DNA of 24,504 nucleotides from a virus. This document shows positions 7,654 to 14,681 of the stretch, piece after piece. A program made the position numbers and the translations under genes. The notes under the pieces are model-generated. The model did no database searches. It saw only the letters and a program-made list of their open reading frames with translations, and had not been told where the DNA came from. The number at the start of each line of letters is the position of its first letter. The stretch's first letter is position 1. The stretch spans positions 1-24,504 of IMG/VR virus record IMGVR_UViG_3300006789_000152, one strand, 5' to 3'.

Positions 7654-8076
7654 TTAAGATATGGTGATAGTCCACGTAATAGTAATAGAATCTGATGCAC
7701 CTTTATTAACTACTGAGAATACAGTTCGTGCAAGCATGTCACCACTTGAAGCAGCATCAAAAAGACCAGCTTCAGTAATAGCACCTGTACCATCACCAGC
7801 TGCCCATGTACATGAATACGCAATTGTATTAGTTGAAACAGTAGTACCTGTTAAAGCATTTCTGTCAATTTCTGTCTGTAACGTAGTATCTCCAGCAGCC
7901 GCTGCGTTAGTACCAGTACCTAACGCCATATGCGTCATTACTGTATTCGCATTGTTCATTCTATCGGCTACCCATTCTTTACCTGCCGTTACTACTAAAT
8001 TATCTGTTTCTTGCACTACTACACCATTTAGTGAAATGCTTAGTGCACCTGTTAAGTGTAAACCATCATTAATCAT
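7654..8076 (-). CDS. Phage tail structural protein
   Basis: The 140-residue protein contains the segment MTHMALGTGTNAAAAGDTTL followed by TEIDRNALTGTTV and GAITEAGLFDAASSGDMLAR. This pattern occurs in many phage proteins annotated as tail or baseplate structural components. Strongly beta, no membrane span, no cysteine cluster. It ends with an alternating hydrophobic strand (SITITWTITIS). A GGAG ribosome-binding site precedes the start. It is part of the 9553-5392 tail gene run. Its exact position in the virion is not known. Confidence 0.6.
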   Translation of the reverse strand: MINDGLHLTGALSISLNGVVVQETDNLVVTAGKEWVADRMNNANTVMTHMALGTGTNAAAAGDTTLQTEIDRNALTGTTVSTNTIAYSCTWAAGDGTGAITEAGLFDAASSGDMLARTVFSVVNKGASDSITITWTITIS

Positions 8077-8087
8077 TTTTAAAACTC

Positions 8088-9179
8088 CTAGTTGAGTGTA
8101 ACATTATTTAACGGGATTCCTCCTCCATTCAATACCCCGCCCGAAATCTTAGTAAGGCTCATTAAATCAGAAGTAGTCGCCACATTATTTACTACATTAG
8201 CATGAGGATCACTATTTAGTGTAATAGCTAGTCCATCATTTAATATTTGGAATTCATCGCTTGCTACTAAACTATTCATTGTTTGAACTGGTACATTTAG
8301 TAGCACACTATTTAGCGGTATTCCTGGTGCGCCCAAGAGCCCACCTGAATTATGACTTACGTTTATGGAATCAGAAACAGTTGCCGCATTATCGACTATT
8401 CCAATGTCGTCATAATAATGGTAGACCAGTGTATCTGCTAGACTTAGTGAATCAGTTAAAGTTTTAAAGTCTATGTACAGGTAATCTGTCAAACCAATTG
8501 TGTCAGATATACCTTTACCTATGCTATAGTCATCCGTATCACTAAATGTAAAGGCATCTGTGACATTTTTACCTGGTGTTAATGCTATTATATCTGAAAG
8601 CGGCCCAAAAACATCAACCTGATCATTACCTTTTAATAACTCAAACTGGGAATTGGCCGTATTTAAGGTTCGTGAATTAAGTTCATGGGTACCCAGTGGG
8701 TTAAATTCAACATCTCCTAATAAAATAGAGTCATTAAAATTTCTAACGTAGTCCCAAGCTTGGGCAACTACGTCACTTATACTATAACTATCAGCTACAG
8801 GATGTTCATACAACAGCCCAAGAATATCCGACATCGTAGCAACATTACCTTTAGTTCCAATGTAATCTTTGTCTATTAATGCCGAGTCATCTAAAGCGAC
8901 ACCATCTGCTATAGCTTTAGTTAGTACTCTATAGGCCGTATCTGAAACAGTGACGCTATCTAAAGGTGATTTCAATGGATGTACTGCTGCAACATCCAGT
9001 AGTGCAAAGATATCACTTATTGCTGGTTTTACTATTGCAGTTGCATGCGAATCAGCTAAAGGAACTGTAAAATAAAATTCTCTATTTTTACTATCGTAGT
9101 CTAAGAAAACGTCAACACTCGCATTAACATAATCTACATCTGCTTCTGCATTACTACCTGTAAAACCGCCTACAGCCAT
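8088..9179 (-). CDS. Repetitive tail protein with SD-type repeats and a C-terminal duplication
   Basis: The 363-residue protein is built of loose repeats of about 25-40 residues carrying (V/I)SD or DS(V/I)-SD motifs, for example DSVTVSDTAY, NVATMSDILG, DSYSISDVVA, NAATVSDSIN. Such Asp/Ser repeats are common in marine phage virion proteins and suggest an extended fibre or bead-like structure. The last third holds a clear internal duplication: SGGLLGAPGIPLNSVLLN recurs at the very end as SGGVLNGGGIPLNNVTLN. It overlaps the neighbouring structural gene by one base at 9179. Role in the virion inferred only. Confidence 0.55.
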   Translation of the reverse strand: MAVGGFTGSNAEADVDYVNASVDVFLDYDSKNREFYFTVPLADSHATAIVKPAISDIFALLDVAAVHPLKSPLDSVTVSDTAYRVLTKAIADGVALDDSALIDKDYIGTKGNVATMSDILGLLYEHPVADSYSISDVVAQAWDYVRNFNDSILLGDVEFNPLGTHELNSRTLNTANSQFELLKGNDQVDVFGPLSDIIALTPGKNVTDAFTFSDTDDYSIGKGISDTIGLTDYLYIDFKTLTDSLSLADTLVYHYYDDIGIVDNAATVSDSINVSHNSGGLLGAPGIPLNSVLLNVPVQTMNSLVASDEFQILNDGLAITLNSDPHANVVNNVATTSDLMSLTKISGGVLNGGGIPLNNVTLN

Positions 9180-9553
9180 TAGAAGTCACTCCGTACTTTA
9201 AATTTAAGCCTATCAAAAAGAGTTAAAACACCTCCGCTAGTATAATTTAATGAAATTTCACCTTCATAAGTACCAGCTGAAACATTCAAAGTCGTAGCAC
9301 CCCAGGGCATGTAGCATTTCCCATCTACAGGAACAGTTTTTATACACGTCATCGTATCTAGGACAGTTGAAGCGCCCAAAGCACGAAATTTTACTGTAAC
9401 TGCAGGATCGGTAATATCGATGGCACTCCAGGTATCGGAGTCATCGGGGTCTAGAGTAAGACCAGCGGCGGCGGTGTTAGAATCTTTTAATGTTAAGTTG
9501 ATCTCTGGCTTTGTATCATTAGCCACGAGATTAATATCTGCATAGTATGCCAT
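9179..9553 (-). CDS. Putative baseplate/tail protein, BppU N-terminal-like
   Basis: The 124-residue protein has the beta-rich layout of the BppU N-terminal domain family: an early DTKPEINLTLKDSNT strand, a middle stretch of the form ITDPAVTVKFR, and a terminal GTYEGEISLNYTSGG followed by DRLKFKVRSDF. In those families it joins receptor-binding parts to the tail. A palindromic Shine-Dalgarno region (CTCCTTAGGAG) stands in front of the start. It is the first gene of the tail/fibre run after the connector candidate. Assignment is moderate because it is based on remembered pattern only. Confidence 0.5.
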   Translation of the reverse strand: MAYYADINLVANDTKPEINLTLKDSNTAAAGLTLDPDDSDTWSAIDITDPAVTVKFRALGASTVLDTMTCIKTVPVDGKCYMPWGATTLNVSAGTYEGEISLNYTSGGVLTLFDRLKFKVRSDF

Positions 9554-9636
9554 TATTAACTCCTAAGGAGGTTGTTCTCAGCATTGGCAATGGTTGCGGG
9601 TGTAGAATACGATAATATTTTAAAATGTCAACTTAA

Positions 9637-10317
9637 TTATATAAATCCGTTATCCTCTAATTTAGTATTAACTTCAATTTCATTATTTCCCCACATGCCA
9701 GAATTAATTAATTGCTTACAACTAGCTTCATAACGAAGATAGTAAGTATTATTCTCATCTTTCATATCACCACTAATAGCACCATGTGCTTTATACGCTG
9801 AGTAATTAAGTAATGCTTCTGTGTATACTTCATTAATCTTTAAATCTGCATAAGTTGTTTTAGCTTTTTTAGGAGCAGCAGCATATTTTAAAAGAATTTG
9901 AGTTCGTTTAGGTGATTCAGCATCTGTGCCTTTGATAACTGCCTTAAATGGCTCTGGTATAAGAATAGACACGTGTTGGTCGACCTCTTGTACTAATTTT
10001 ACTGAATCGTCTTTAATAGGTACTTGTACAAAATCCGAAGCGTAATATGCGTAAATAGGAGAAAGAAAATCTGAAGGTAAAGTAAATTCTTCTCCATCTA
10101 ATGGATTGTCCAGTTCGTATGTTTTTATCATTAAATGAAATCGTTTATGTAAAGCTAAATTAGCTAAATTTACATAATTAATAAACTTATTTTGATTGAC
10201 CGTTTGTACTGCAGTTGGCGCTGGGCTTGGATTAGCCGACATGTCGCCGACAGATGCGATAGCAAGCTTACTGCATTCCCCTGTAGTTAAGTAATCAATA
10301 TATTCAGAAACTTTCAT
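9637..10317 (-). CDS. Putative head-tail connector/adaptor protein
   Basis: The 226-residue protein follows the terminase gene, where N4-like phages keep a head-tail adaptor. It is mostly helical with no membrane span. The C-terminal region (LLNYSAYKAHGAISGD, then NTYYLRYEASCKQL) resembles the helical AYRA-type segment in phage adaptor proteins, in which a conserved helix pair packs against the portal. The middle (EFTLPSDFLSPIYAYYASD) recalls the same families. The start ATG has a run of five G residues upstream as a weak ribosome-binding site, and a short upstream ORF with a better site overlaps it. The call is inferred from context and pattern. Confidence 0.5.
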   Translation of the reverse strand: MKVSEYIDYLTTGECSKLAIASVGDMSANPSPAPTAVQTVNQNKFINYVNLANLALHKRFHLMIKTYELDNPLDGEEFTLPSDFLSPIYAYYASDFVQVPIKDDSVKLVQEVDQHVSILIPEPFKAVIKGTDAESPKRTQILLKYAAAPKKAKTTYADLKINEVYTEALLNYSAYKAHGAISGDMKDENNTYYLRYEASCKQLINSGMWGNNEIEVNTKLEDNGFI

Positions 10318-10360
10318 AATGCCCCCATCGATTTAGATACCAGTATAATACACCAAACAT
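10304..10360 (-). CDS. Possible 18-codon leader ORF overlapping the connector gene
   Basis: Minus-strand ATG at 10360 follows an AAGGAG site at ideal distance and encodes MFGVLYWYLNRWGHYESF, ending inside the start of the 226-residue gene in another frame. The downstream gene has a poorer site of its own, so the leader could feed it ribosomes by coupling. The peptide is rich in aromatic residues. No family recognised. Confidence 0.3.
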   Translation of the reverse strand: MFGVLYWYLNRWGHYESF

Positions 10361-10381
10361 TTTAGTTCTCCTTGAGGAGCA

Positions 10382-10413
10382 GATGAGCAGGGGAGTCGAG
10401 GCCCCTGCCCATC
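10382..10413 (-). terminator. Strong GC-rich hairpin between terminase and connector genes
   Basis: GCAGGGG (10387-10393) pairs perfectly with CCCCTGC (10402-10408) across an 8-base loop. GATG and CATC extend the stem past one A/C mismatch. There is no T-run on either side, so it is not a classical intrinsic terminator. It may be an RNA-processing or mRNA-stability element, or mark a packaging or regulatory site in the 142-base gap. A second small stem (AGAT-ATCT) lies at 10434-10445. Confidence 0.45.
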
Positions 10414-10459
10414 CGGGAGGCGCAAACAAACCCAGATCCGCATCTAGGTTGTTGCGAGG

Positions 10460-11503
10460 TTAAACAAAATAAGAACTATCACCTATCTTTCGAGGTTGGT
10501 CACCCCACATAGTTGAATCTTGAAGTTCGTCTTCCTCTTCTTCCTGCGGCCCTACTTCACTCGGCTTCCATGCATTTAATTCTGCCAACATAGTGATCGT
10601 ATCTATTTGATCATCATGTTTACTCTTAAACCCCTTTAGAGTAGCTAAAGATAATTCAAAAAGCAACTCTACAAGTTCTTTACTATCTTTTAATTCCTCC
10701 GGGAACCAAATTTTTTTAGACTTAAATAAGGGGATAGCATTTTGTTGGAATCTACTCATCTTATCCTTAGTCGGTCTAATACCTATCGTATTACTATTTT
10801 TTCCTTTAGACAACGTAAAATAAATATTGCGTTGCCCCATCTCATTCTGAATCCAACTAATAAAACCACCCTGCTGTCCTGTAGTTTCGATACCTACCTC
10901 TTGTGGTCTATATTCTTGAACTAAACGAAATAACTCATCGATAGTATTATTCATGAGGGTTCGTTTACAAAATCCGTCTACCCAAAGCCAATCCCCATTG
11001 TTATTTAAGGCCCAAACGTTGATTACACTAAAATCGGCGTGTTCTCTGTCAGATGTAGCAAAATCCGTAGTAATGTAAAAATTATAAGCTCCTCTATTTT
11101 TAAGTACGTTATTACGTTTATACCATGTAATGTCAGAGTCGTTAACCAATCGGTCTTCCTCTGATGTAATTCTTAACATTAACTCCTGATTAAATGAATC
11201 AAGTTTCCCAGCGCCTTTCGCTTTAAGGTATTGAGTATTAACGTAATCGTAACTAAATCGATCTTCCCAGGCACCTTTAAATTCTTCTTCACTACAGGGA
11301 AAGCTTTCACAGACCGGGTACACGTTAACATGCCAAACTCCAGATTCGATAGCTTTGTATAGAGGATCTTTAGCGTTAAACGGAGTCCCAGACCAAATAA
11401 CTTTCCTCTTAGCAGGATGTAATGCATAATCAATGGCAGAATAGACGGTGTTTTCAACGTTCTCAATAATAGTCGCAGACCTAGCATCTTCATCTCCTAA
11501 CAA
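10460..11503 (-). CDS. terL: Large terminase, C-terminal part with nuclease domain
   Basis: The frame encodes about 347 residues from a TTG at 11503. It begins LLGDEDARS, which continues directly the Walker B strand of the adjacent ORF. It then shows the ATPase C-terminal region (VIWSGTPFNAKDPLY, the coupling motif) and the RNase H-like nuclease: TTDFATSDREHADF with the first Asp, VGIETTGQQGGF with the Glu, and HDDQID with the last acids. This domain cuts concatemeric DNA during packaging. The only in-frame start near the junction is TTG; no good ribosome-binding site precedes it. With the 184-residue ORF it makes a normal-length terminase of about 530 residues, so this is one gene interrupted by a -1 frameshift. 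Confidence 0.9.
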   Translation of the reverse strand: MLGDEDARSATIIENVENTVYSAIDYALHPAKRKVIWSGTPFNAKDPLYKAIESGVWHVNVYPVCESFPCSEEEFKGAWEDRFSYDYVNTQYLKAKGAGKLDSFNQELMLRITSEEDRLVNDSDITWYKRNNVLKNRGAYNFYITTDFATSDREHADFSVINVWALNNNGDWLWVDGFCKRTLMNNTIDELFRLVQEYRPQEVGIETTGQQGGFISWIQNEMGQRNIYFTLSKGKNSNTIGIRPTKDKMSRFQQNAIPLFKSKKIWFPEELKDSKELVELLFELSLATLKGFKSKHDDQIDTITMLAELNAWKPSEVGPQEEEEDELQDSTMWGDQPRKIGDSSYFV

Positions 11504-12051
11504 TCATCAAGTACTGCAAGTTGCGGTCTAGTATTCAATTCAACTGTACCACGAACACCCGTCTTTGCACCATGGCCAGTAACAACAAATTCCTTGCCTT
11601 CCATATTTTTAAAATACCATCTAATATCCGTAAATCTGGATTCTTTAATAAATGATTTTAAAAATTCACTTTGTTCACATCGACGTTCCATACGAAGTCG
11701 CATTTTCTTTACACCATTTTCAATACTATCTGAAAGATATAAAGCATAATCTACCTTTCCAAATCCCGGAATCGCCCCATAAACAGCTAGATACAGGAAT
11801 AGATATTCAGCAAATATAGTAGTTTTAGCCAATCCACGAGCGCACATGTTCGCCGTGTTTTGGTTTTTGCCCGCAATTTTATCGAGCATTTTATAGTGAA
11901 TTACCGGAGTCTTATTTTCTTCTCCTTTCTCACCATTAACTAACTTAACAAATGATATAAATTCCAGGGCGAACTCACTAGGTACATAACCAGGATCATC
12001 CTTGTAATTACAATCATTTAACCACTCATCCACTGATTTTTTAGTCAGCAT
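11497..12051 (-). CDS. terL: Large terminase, N-terminal ATPase part, ends at Walker B
   Basis: The 184-residue ORF carries the packaging ATPase. The Walker A-like motif is CARGLAKTT at residues 70-78, the adenine/arginine region follows, and the Walker B strand LAVLDD is at residues 178-183. The frame stops two codons later (C, then TAG). A shift of one base back at GAT-GAT gives LAVLDD-LLGDEDARS, the expected continuation. So the sequence shows a -1 frameshift exactly after the catalytic aspartates. No slippery heptamer is visible at the junction, which argues against ordinary programmed slippage and for an indel (real or sequencing) or coupled re-initiation at the TTG. The start overlaps the small-terminase-like gene by 11 bases. 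Confidence 0.9.
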   Translation of the reverse strand: MLTKKSVDEWLNDCNYKDDPGYVPSEFALEFISFVKLVNGEKGEENKTPVIHYKMLDKIAGKNQNTANMCARGLAKTTIFAEYLFLYLAVYGAIPGFGKVDYALYLSDSIENGVKKMRLRMERRCEQSEFLKSFIKESRFTDIRWYFKNMEGKEFVVTGHGAKTGVRGTVELNTRPQLAVLDDC

Positions 12052-12805
12052 CCTTAATTACCTCATAAGTTGTTTCTACAGGTTTTGCAATTATTTCACT
12101 AACCGCTATGTCTTTAGCCGTAGACTGTCCATTCATAATCATTTTTAATTGCTGTTGGGCCAAGGCTTTTGTGGTATTTCGAAGGTCTTCTACAACATCA
12201 TTACTGTATCCAATATCGATTTCCACTTTGGCAGCTGTTGGAGCTGTTAAATTACTCATTAAACTCTCAGCAGCCTTCTGCCGTACCAATTCTGATTTTG
12301 CGGTTCGCATTAATTCAGCTTGGGTATTAATAGCTTCCTGGTACACGCCGGCATTTAATATATGCGTTGGTACCATGGTTTGCTCCATAATTTTAGTTAT
12401 TAGCCCTGTTTTACTGTAATTATCAGCAAAACTAGCTATATATGAAGCAGAGGCGCCTTTATCTATTAAGTTCTGATATCGATCAGGAAATACCTTACTA
12501 TAGGCAACAGAGGACTTATCTCCCATTAATTTCAGAGATACAAACTTTACAGCATTAACATATGCTGTTAAGGAGTGTTTTCCTGTAGATAAAACAGAAG
12601 AGTATGTTAATGCGTTATCTCTAAATACTCTTCGTAACTCGCTATCAGCTTCTGAGTTAATTAGATCAACAACTTTATCCGTTATATGCCTACGAAAACG
12701 CTTATCAGGAACAGCACCGGTTAGCATGTCCTTAGTTAAATAATCAGTTGTTTCTAAATCAGTGCCATTATCTTTTAAATTAGTTAGTTGCATTACGAAC
12801 CTCAT
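12041..12805 (-). CDS. Putative small terminase subunit
   Basis: The 254-residue helical protein lies directly before the large terminase and overlaps it by 11 bases, the usual place for the DNA-recognition subunit. Residues 174-222 (LVRQKAAESLMSNLTAPTAAKVEIDIG, then NDVVEDLRNTTKALAQQQLKMI) match a pattern I recall from small-terminase-like proteins of marine and N4-like phages, in which a helical region precedes an oligomerisation beta segment. The N-terminal half is helical and could hold the DNA-binding part. The ATG at 12805 overlaps the preceding gene by 26 bases; a second ATG at 12793 would give a slightly shorter protein. Confidence 0.55.
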   Translation of the reverse strand: MRFVMQLTNLKDNGTDLETTDYLTKDMLTGAVPDKRFRRHITDKVVDLINSEADSELRRVFRDNALTYSSVLSTGKHSLTAYVNAVKFVSLKLMGDKSSVAYSKVFPDRYQNLIDKGASASYIASFADNYSKTGLITKIMEQTMVPTHILNAGVYQEAINTQAELMRTAKSELVRQKAAESLMSNLTAPTAAKVEIDIGYSNDVVEDLRNTTKALAQQQLKMIMNGQSTAKDIAVSEIIAKPVETTYEVIKDAD

Positions 12806-13094
12806 TCCATTTGTGAATTAGGGCATTATGAGATGTACCGTCGGTGTAGCACATATGAGGGCACACCATCCATATATTCTTATCTACTTGTATTAAAACG
12901 CTTTTCTCTACTAATTCCGTCCAGTATTTTTTCCAAGTCCTATAATCCTTAATCCATCTAACTGCTTTTATAAAAGTTTTCTTATTTATCTCATTATTTT
13001 GATTAGATAATAACGTTAACGGTAACAATAAAGCAAACGCCGTCCTGGATAACGACCACTCACCTGCAGTTTCTAAATTAACATATTTACTCAC
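12780..13094 (-). CDS. Winged-helix-like DNA-binding protein B
   Basis: The 104-residue protein starts at GTG (13094), inside the end of the preceding gene, with a GAGGAC ribosome-binding site. Its layout is a helix-rich start (RTAFALLLPLTLLSN), a basic middle helix (FIKAVRWIKDYRTWKKYW), and a hairpin wing (VLIQVDKNIWMVCPHMCY) followed by HNALIHKWNEV. The order of helix, basic helix and hydrophobic wing ending in a P-x-M/V-x-Y/F turn is shared with the next gene upstream in the transcript, so the two look like diverged paralogues. It resembles plasmid Rep-type winged helices. A role in replication control, packaging or late transcription is possible. Confidence 0.45.
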   Translation of the reverse strand: MSKYVNLETAGEWSLSRTAFALLLPLTLLSNQNNEINKKTFIKAVRWIKDYRTWKKYWTELVEKSVLIQVDKNIWMVCPHMCYTDGTSHNALIHKWNEVRNATN

Positions 13095-13428
13095 CTCTAA
13101 GTCCTCGGCTAGTTTGGGTATCCCACATGTGCTTAACTATAAAATACTGCCTGTCATTCCCATTAAACATAACATCAGGATTAAGCATATACTCTTTTTT
13201 GGTGTATTTCCTAACAAAATCAAACTTCTTCAGGGCTCTCAACCCTCGATGGAAGTCATGAAGAGTTATACCAGACTTTTCACATATGGTTTTAGGGGTC
13301 CCTACTACCATATTTACTCGATTAATCTTATACATCATTTTCAGTAATACCAGCGCCGCGTCACTTGACAGCTTATTATCAGCTAAAAGCGTAGCCGGTG
13401 CGGTTCCGAGTTGAAATTTATTAAACAT
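13087..13428 (-). CDS. Winged-helix-like DNA-binding protein A, first gene of leftward operon
   Basis: The 113-residue protein has a helix-turn-helix-like region (SDAALVLLKMMYKINRVN, then TPKTICEKSGITLHDFHRGL) and a wing-like hairpin (FVRKYTKKEYMLNPDVMFNG). This resembles replication-initiator or MarR/Rep-type winged helices, in which the NP-x-h-h-h-x-G turn after the wing is typical. A strong AGGAGG site precedes the ATG. As the first gene next to the divergent hairpin-rich region it is a good candidate to bind there and control replication or transcription. The family name is not certain. Confidence 0.5.
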   Translation of the reverse strand: MFNKFQLGTAPATLLADNKLSSDAALVLLKMMYKINRVNMVVGTPKTICEKSGITLHDFHRGLRALKKFDFVRKYTKKEYMLNPDVMFNGNDRQYFIVKHMWDTQTSRGLRGE

Positions 13429-13831
13429 TGACGCCCTCCTTTTCCTGATGTAATCTTTTCATGTTTGGTCTCCTCCTTGGGTGTCCATTCACTTTTACGG
13501 TGGGTGGGCACCCCTCCTTAATTAATAAGCTGCGAATGAAGCCATTTATTAATTTATTTCCAACTCACTTACTACGAGTGTAACTAATCACGCTCCAACC
13601 GGGAAACTCACTCATGTATGTCGAGCTGAAAACTTACGCTCTATTTGAACGTAAGTTAATTTACCTCCTACCCTTAGGTAATTTAATTTACGACTTACCT
13701 TTTATAAGTGTGACGACGAGTGAAGTTATTTCCAACTCGCCTCACCTAAGTCGAGTCTGGCCTAATTTGAATATGCCTCTCACTTAGTATAAGTAGAGTG
13801 CACTTCAATTGTTTTATGGCTTACACCCACA

Positions 13832-13852
13832 TTGTTTTATAGCATAAAACAA
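13832..13852. promoter_or_regulatory. Perfect 9-bp palindrome with AGC loop
   Basis: TTGTTTTAT, loop AGC, ATAAAACAA is a perfect hairpin in DNA or RNA. Its left half repeats 23 bp upstream as ATTGTTTTATGGC (13808-13820). The short 3-base loop resembles the hairpin promoters of the N4 virion RNA polymerase, though this stem is longer and AT-rich. An operator is equally possible. Confidence 0.35.
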
Positions 13853-13874
13853 CAAATAGCAACACTTAACTTCA

Positions 13875-13932
13875 GTTTAATCTCACATTAGAGATTTAAC
13901 TACCCTGTTTAATCTCAGATATGAGAATAAAC
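13875..13932. repeat. Two tandem hairpins with 32-bp period, candidate operator pair
   Basis: GTTTAATCTC is followed after 6 bases by GAGATTTAAC (13875-13900). It then recurs as GTTTAATCTC, 6 bases, GAGAATAAAC (13907-13932). Each is a 10-bp inverted repeat with one mismatch, and the mismatch falls at a different place in each copy. Near-identical tandem dyads between divergent operons are typical of repressor or activator sites. Confidence 0.45.
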
Positions 13933-13991
13933 TATTTGTAACCTCTTCTATCTAAAGGTCTAACTCTCCTATAAGAATAAGAAGCGTCCTC

Positions 13992-14021
13992 CGGCTTTTC
14001 GCCCCTTCGGGGCTTCAGCCG
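13992..14021. promoter_or_regulatory. GC-rich hairpin with 3-base loop
   Basis: Outer arms CGGCT (13992-13996) and AGCCG (14017-14021) enclose GCCCC-TTC-GGGGC (14001-14013). The inner stem of 5 bp with a 3-base loop, purine-centred (GAA) on the minus strand, has the geometry of N4-type hairpin promoters reading right, towards the first early gene. It lacks a downstream T-run, so it is not a simple terminator. Confidence 0.35.
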
Positions 14022-14039
14022 TCGTCCTTCTTAATAATA

Positions 14040-14072
14040 AATTAATTAGCCCCACAGGGGGCGTAATTAATT
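14040..14072. repeat. Long dyad: AT-palindrome around a GC stem
   Basis: AATTAATTA-GCCCC (14040-14053), loop ACAG, GGGGC-g-TAATTAATT (14058-14072). Fourteen paired bases with one bulged G. It is symmetrical enough to act on either strand, as a bidirectional terminator, cruciform or protein-binding site between the two arms. Confidence 0.45.
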
Positions 14073-14251
14073 AGATGGTCCAGCGCCATTAGCAATTTTT
14101 TATTTTTAGGTAGAGGTGCAGTACTAACTAGCTAAATTCAAATGGCGGGATACTACCCCCGCCCCTTAAAATATAAACGATCTTTACACAAAGGACAGTG
14201 CAACATCACTTCGTCAATCAGGCTATAAACAATAAACCTTAAGGAGATACC

Positions 14252-14482
14252 ATGGAACTAGTCGATACATTCAGCAAATCATCTTGTTACATTCTTCAAA
14301 CCCTAGATCAGGGTACTGGAACCATCTTTCACGGTGCTGCCATTGTCAAAAACGCAATGGTCAAAGAGCACGTGGTTCAACAGCGTCAGCATTACGAAGA
14401 CATTAATGCTGAACTGGCAAAACCTTCTGGTAACTTAACAGAAAAGCAAATTGCAAACCTCAATGCAATCCCTGATATGTAA
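14252..14482 (+). CDS. Hypothetical early protein, first rightward gene
   Basis: The 76-residue protein starts at ATG 14252, eight bases after an AAGGAG site. No family is recognised. Residues 45-76 are charged and helical (KEHVVQQRQHYEDINAEL, then LTEKQIANL). There are no cysteine pairs or membrane spans. Its place as the first gene after the divergent control region suggests early expression and perhaps a host-takeover role, which is inference only. Codon use is more GC-rich than that of the small genes further right, possibly reflecting high expression. Confidence 0.75.
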   Translation: MELVDTFSKSSCYILQTLDQGTGTIFHGAAIVKNAMVKEHVVQQRQHYEDINAELAKPSGNLTEKQIANLNAIPDM

Positions 14483-14493
14483 ACTCACCCCAA

Positions 14494-14527
14494 CTGGAGG
14501 CTAAGTCAATAAAAGGCTAGCCTCCAG
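14494..14527 (+). ncRNA. 10-bp perfect hairpin after the first early gene
   Basis: CTGGAGGCTA (14494-14503) pairs perfectly with TAGCCTCCAG (14518-14527) over a 14-base loop. It lies just after the stop of the first early gene. There is no T-run after it, so it is not a classical intrinsic terminator; an mRNA 3' end-stabilising or processing element is more likely. Confidence 0.45.
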
Positions 14528-14681
14528 CCAACCTCAAAATCTAAGTCAAAATCCAAAGATTAAAACCCAATCTAAAATTTACACATAAGATAGACACAGT
14601 AAGAGAGAGCGAAGAGACATACTTCTTAAATCTTAAAACAACGTCAAAATCACTTCGTCTAAAAGGCGTTTAAAAGCGTCT

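Larger units (their letters stand above)
13429..14251. other. Divergent intergenic region with hairpins and repeats (promoters, possible origin)
   Basis: No gene is seen for 820 bases between the leftward and rightward arms. The stretch contains a direct repeat of TTATTTCCAACTC (13554 and 13726), an 8-bp inverted repeat AACTTACG/CGTAAGTT (13631-13657), several ACTTA-TAAGT palindromes, a repeated ATTGTTTTATRGC (13808 and 13831), a 9-bp palindrome with a 3-base loop (13832-13852), two tandem near-identical hairpins (13875-13932) and two GC-rich hairpins (13992-14072). Base composition changes from AT-rich to GC-rich near 13990. This is the natural site for divergent promoters, operators and perhaps a replication origin. 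Nothing here was matched to a known site. Confidence 0.6.

Noticed and set aside
7661-8095. 144-codon plus-strand frame opposite the tail protein at 7654-8076
   Set aside because: It mirrors the structural gene, whose motifs are recognisable and which fits the operon; the opposite frame is a codon-composition shadow.
11179-11493. 104-codon minus-strand frame inside the terminase C-terminal part
   Set aside because: It starts at ATGs created by the GATGAAGATG run, is in another frame from the conserved nuclease domain and shows no protein features.
11490-11510. Programmed -1 frameshift in the terminase gene
   Set aside because: There is no X-XXY-YYZ slippery heptamer and no obvious pseudoknot just downstream, so programmed slippage is not claimed; only the shift itself is reported.
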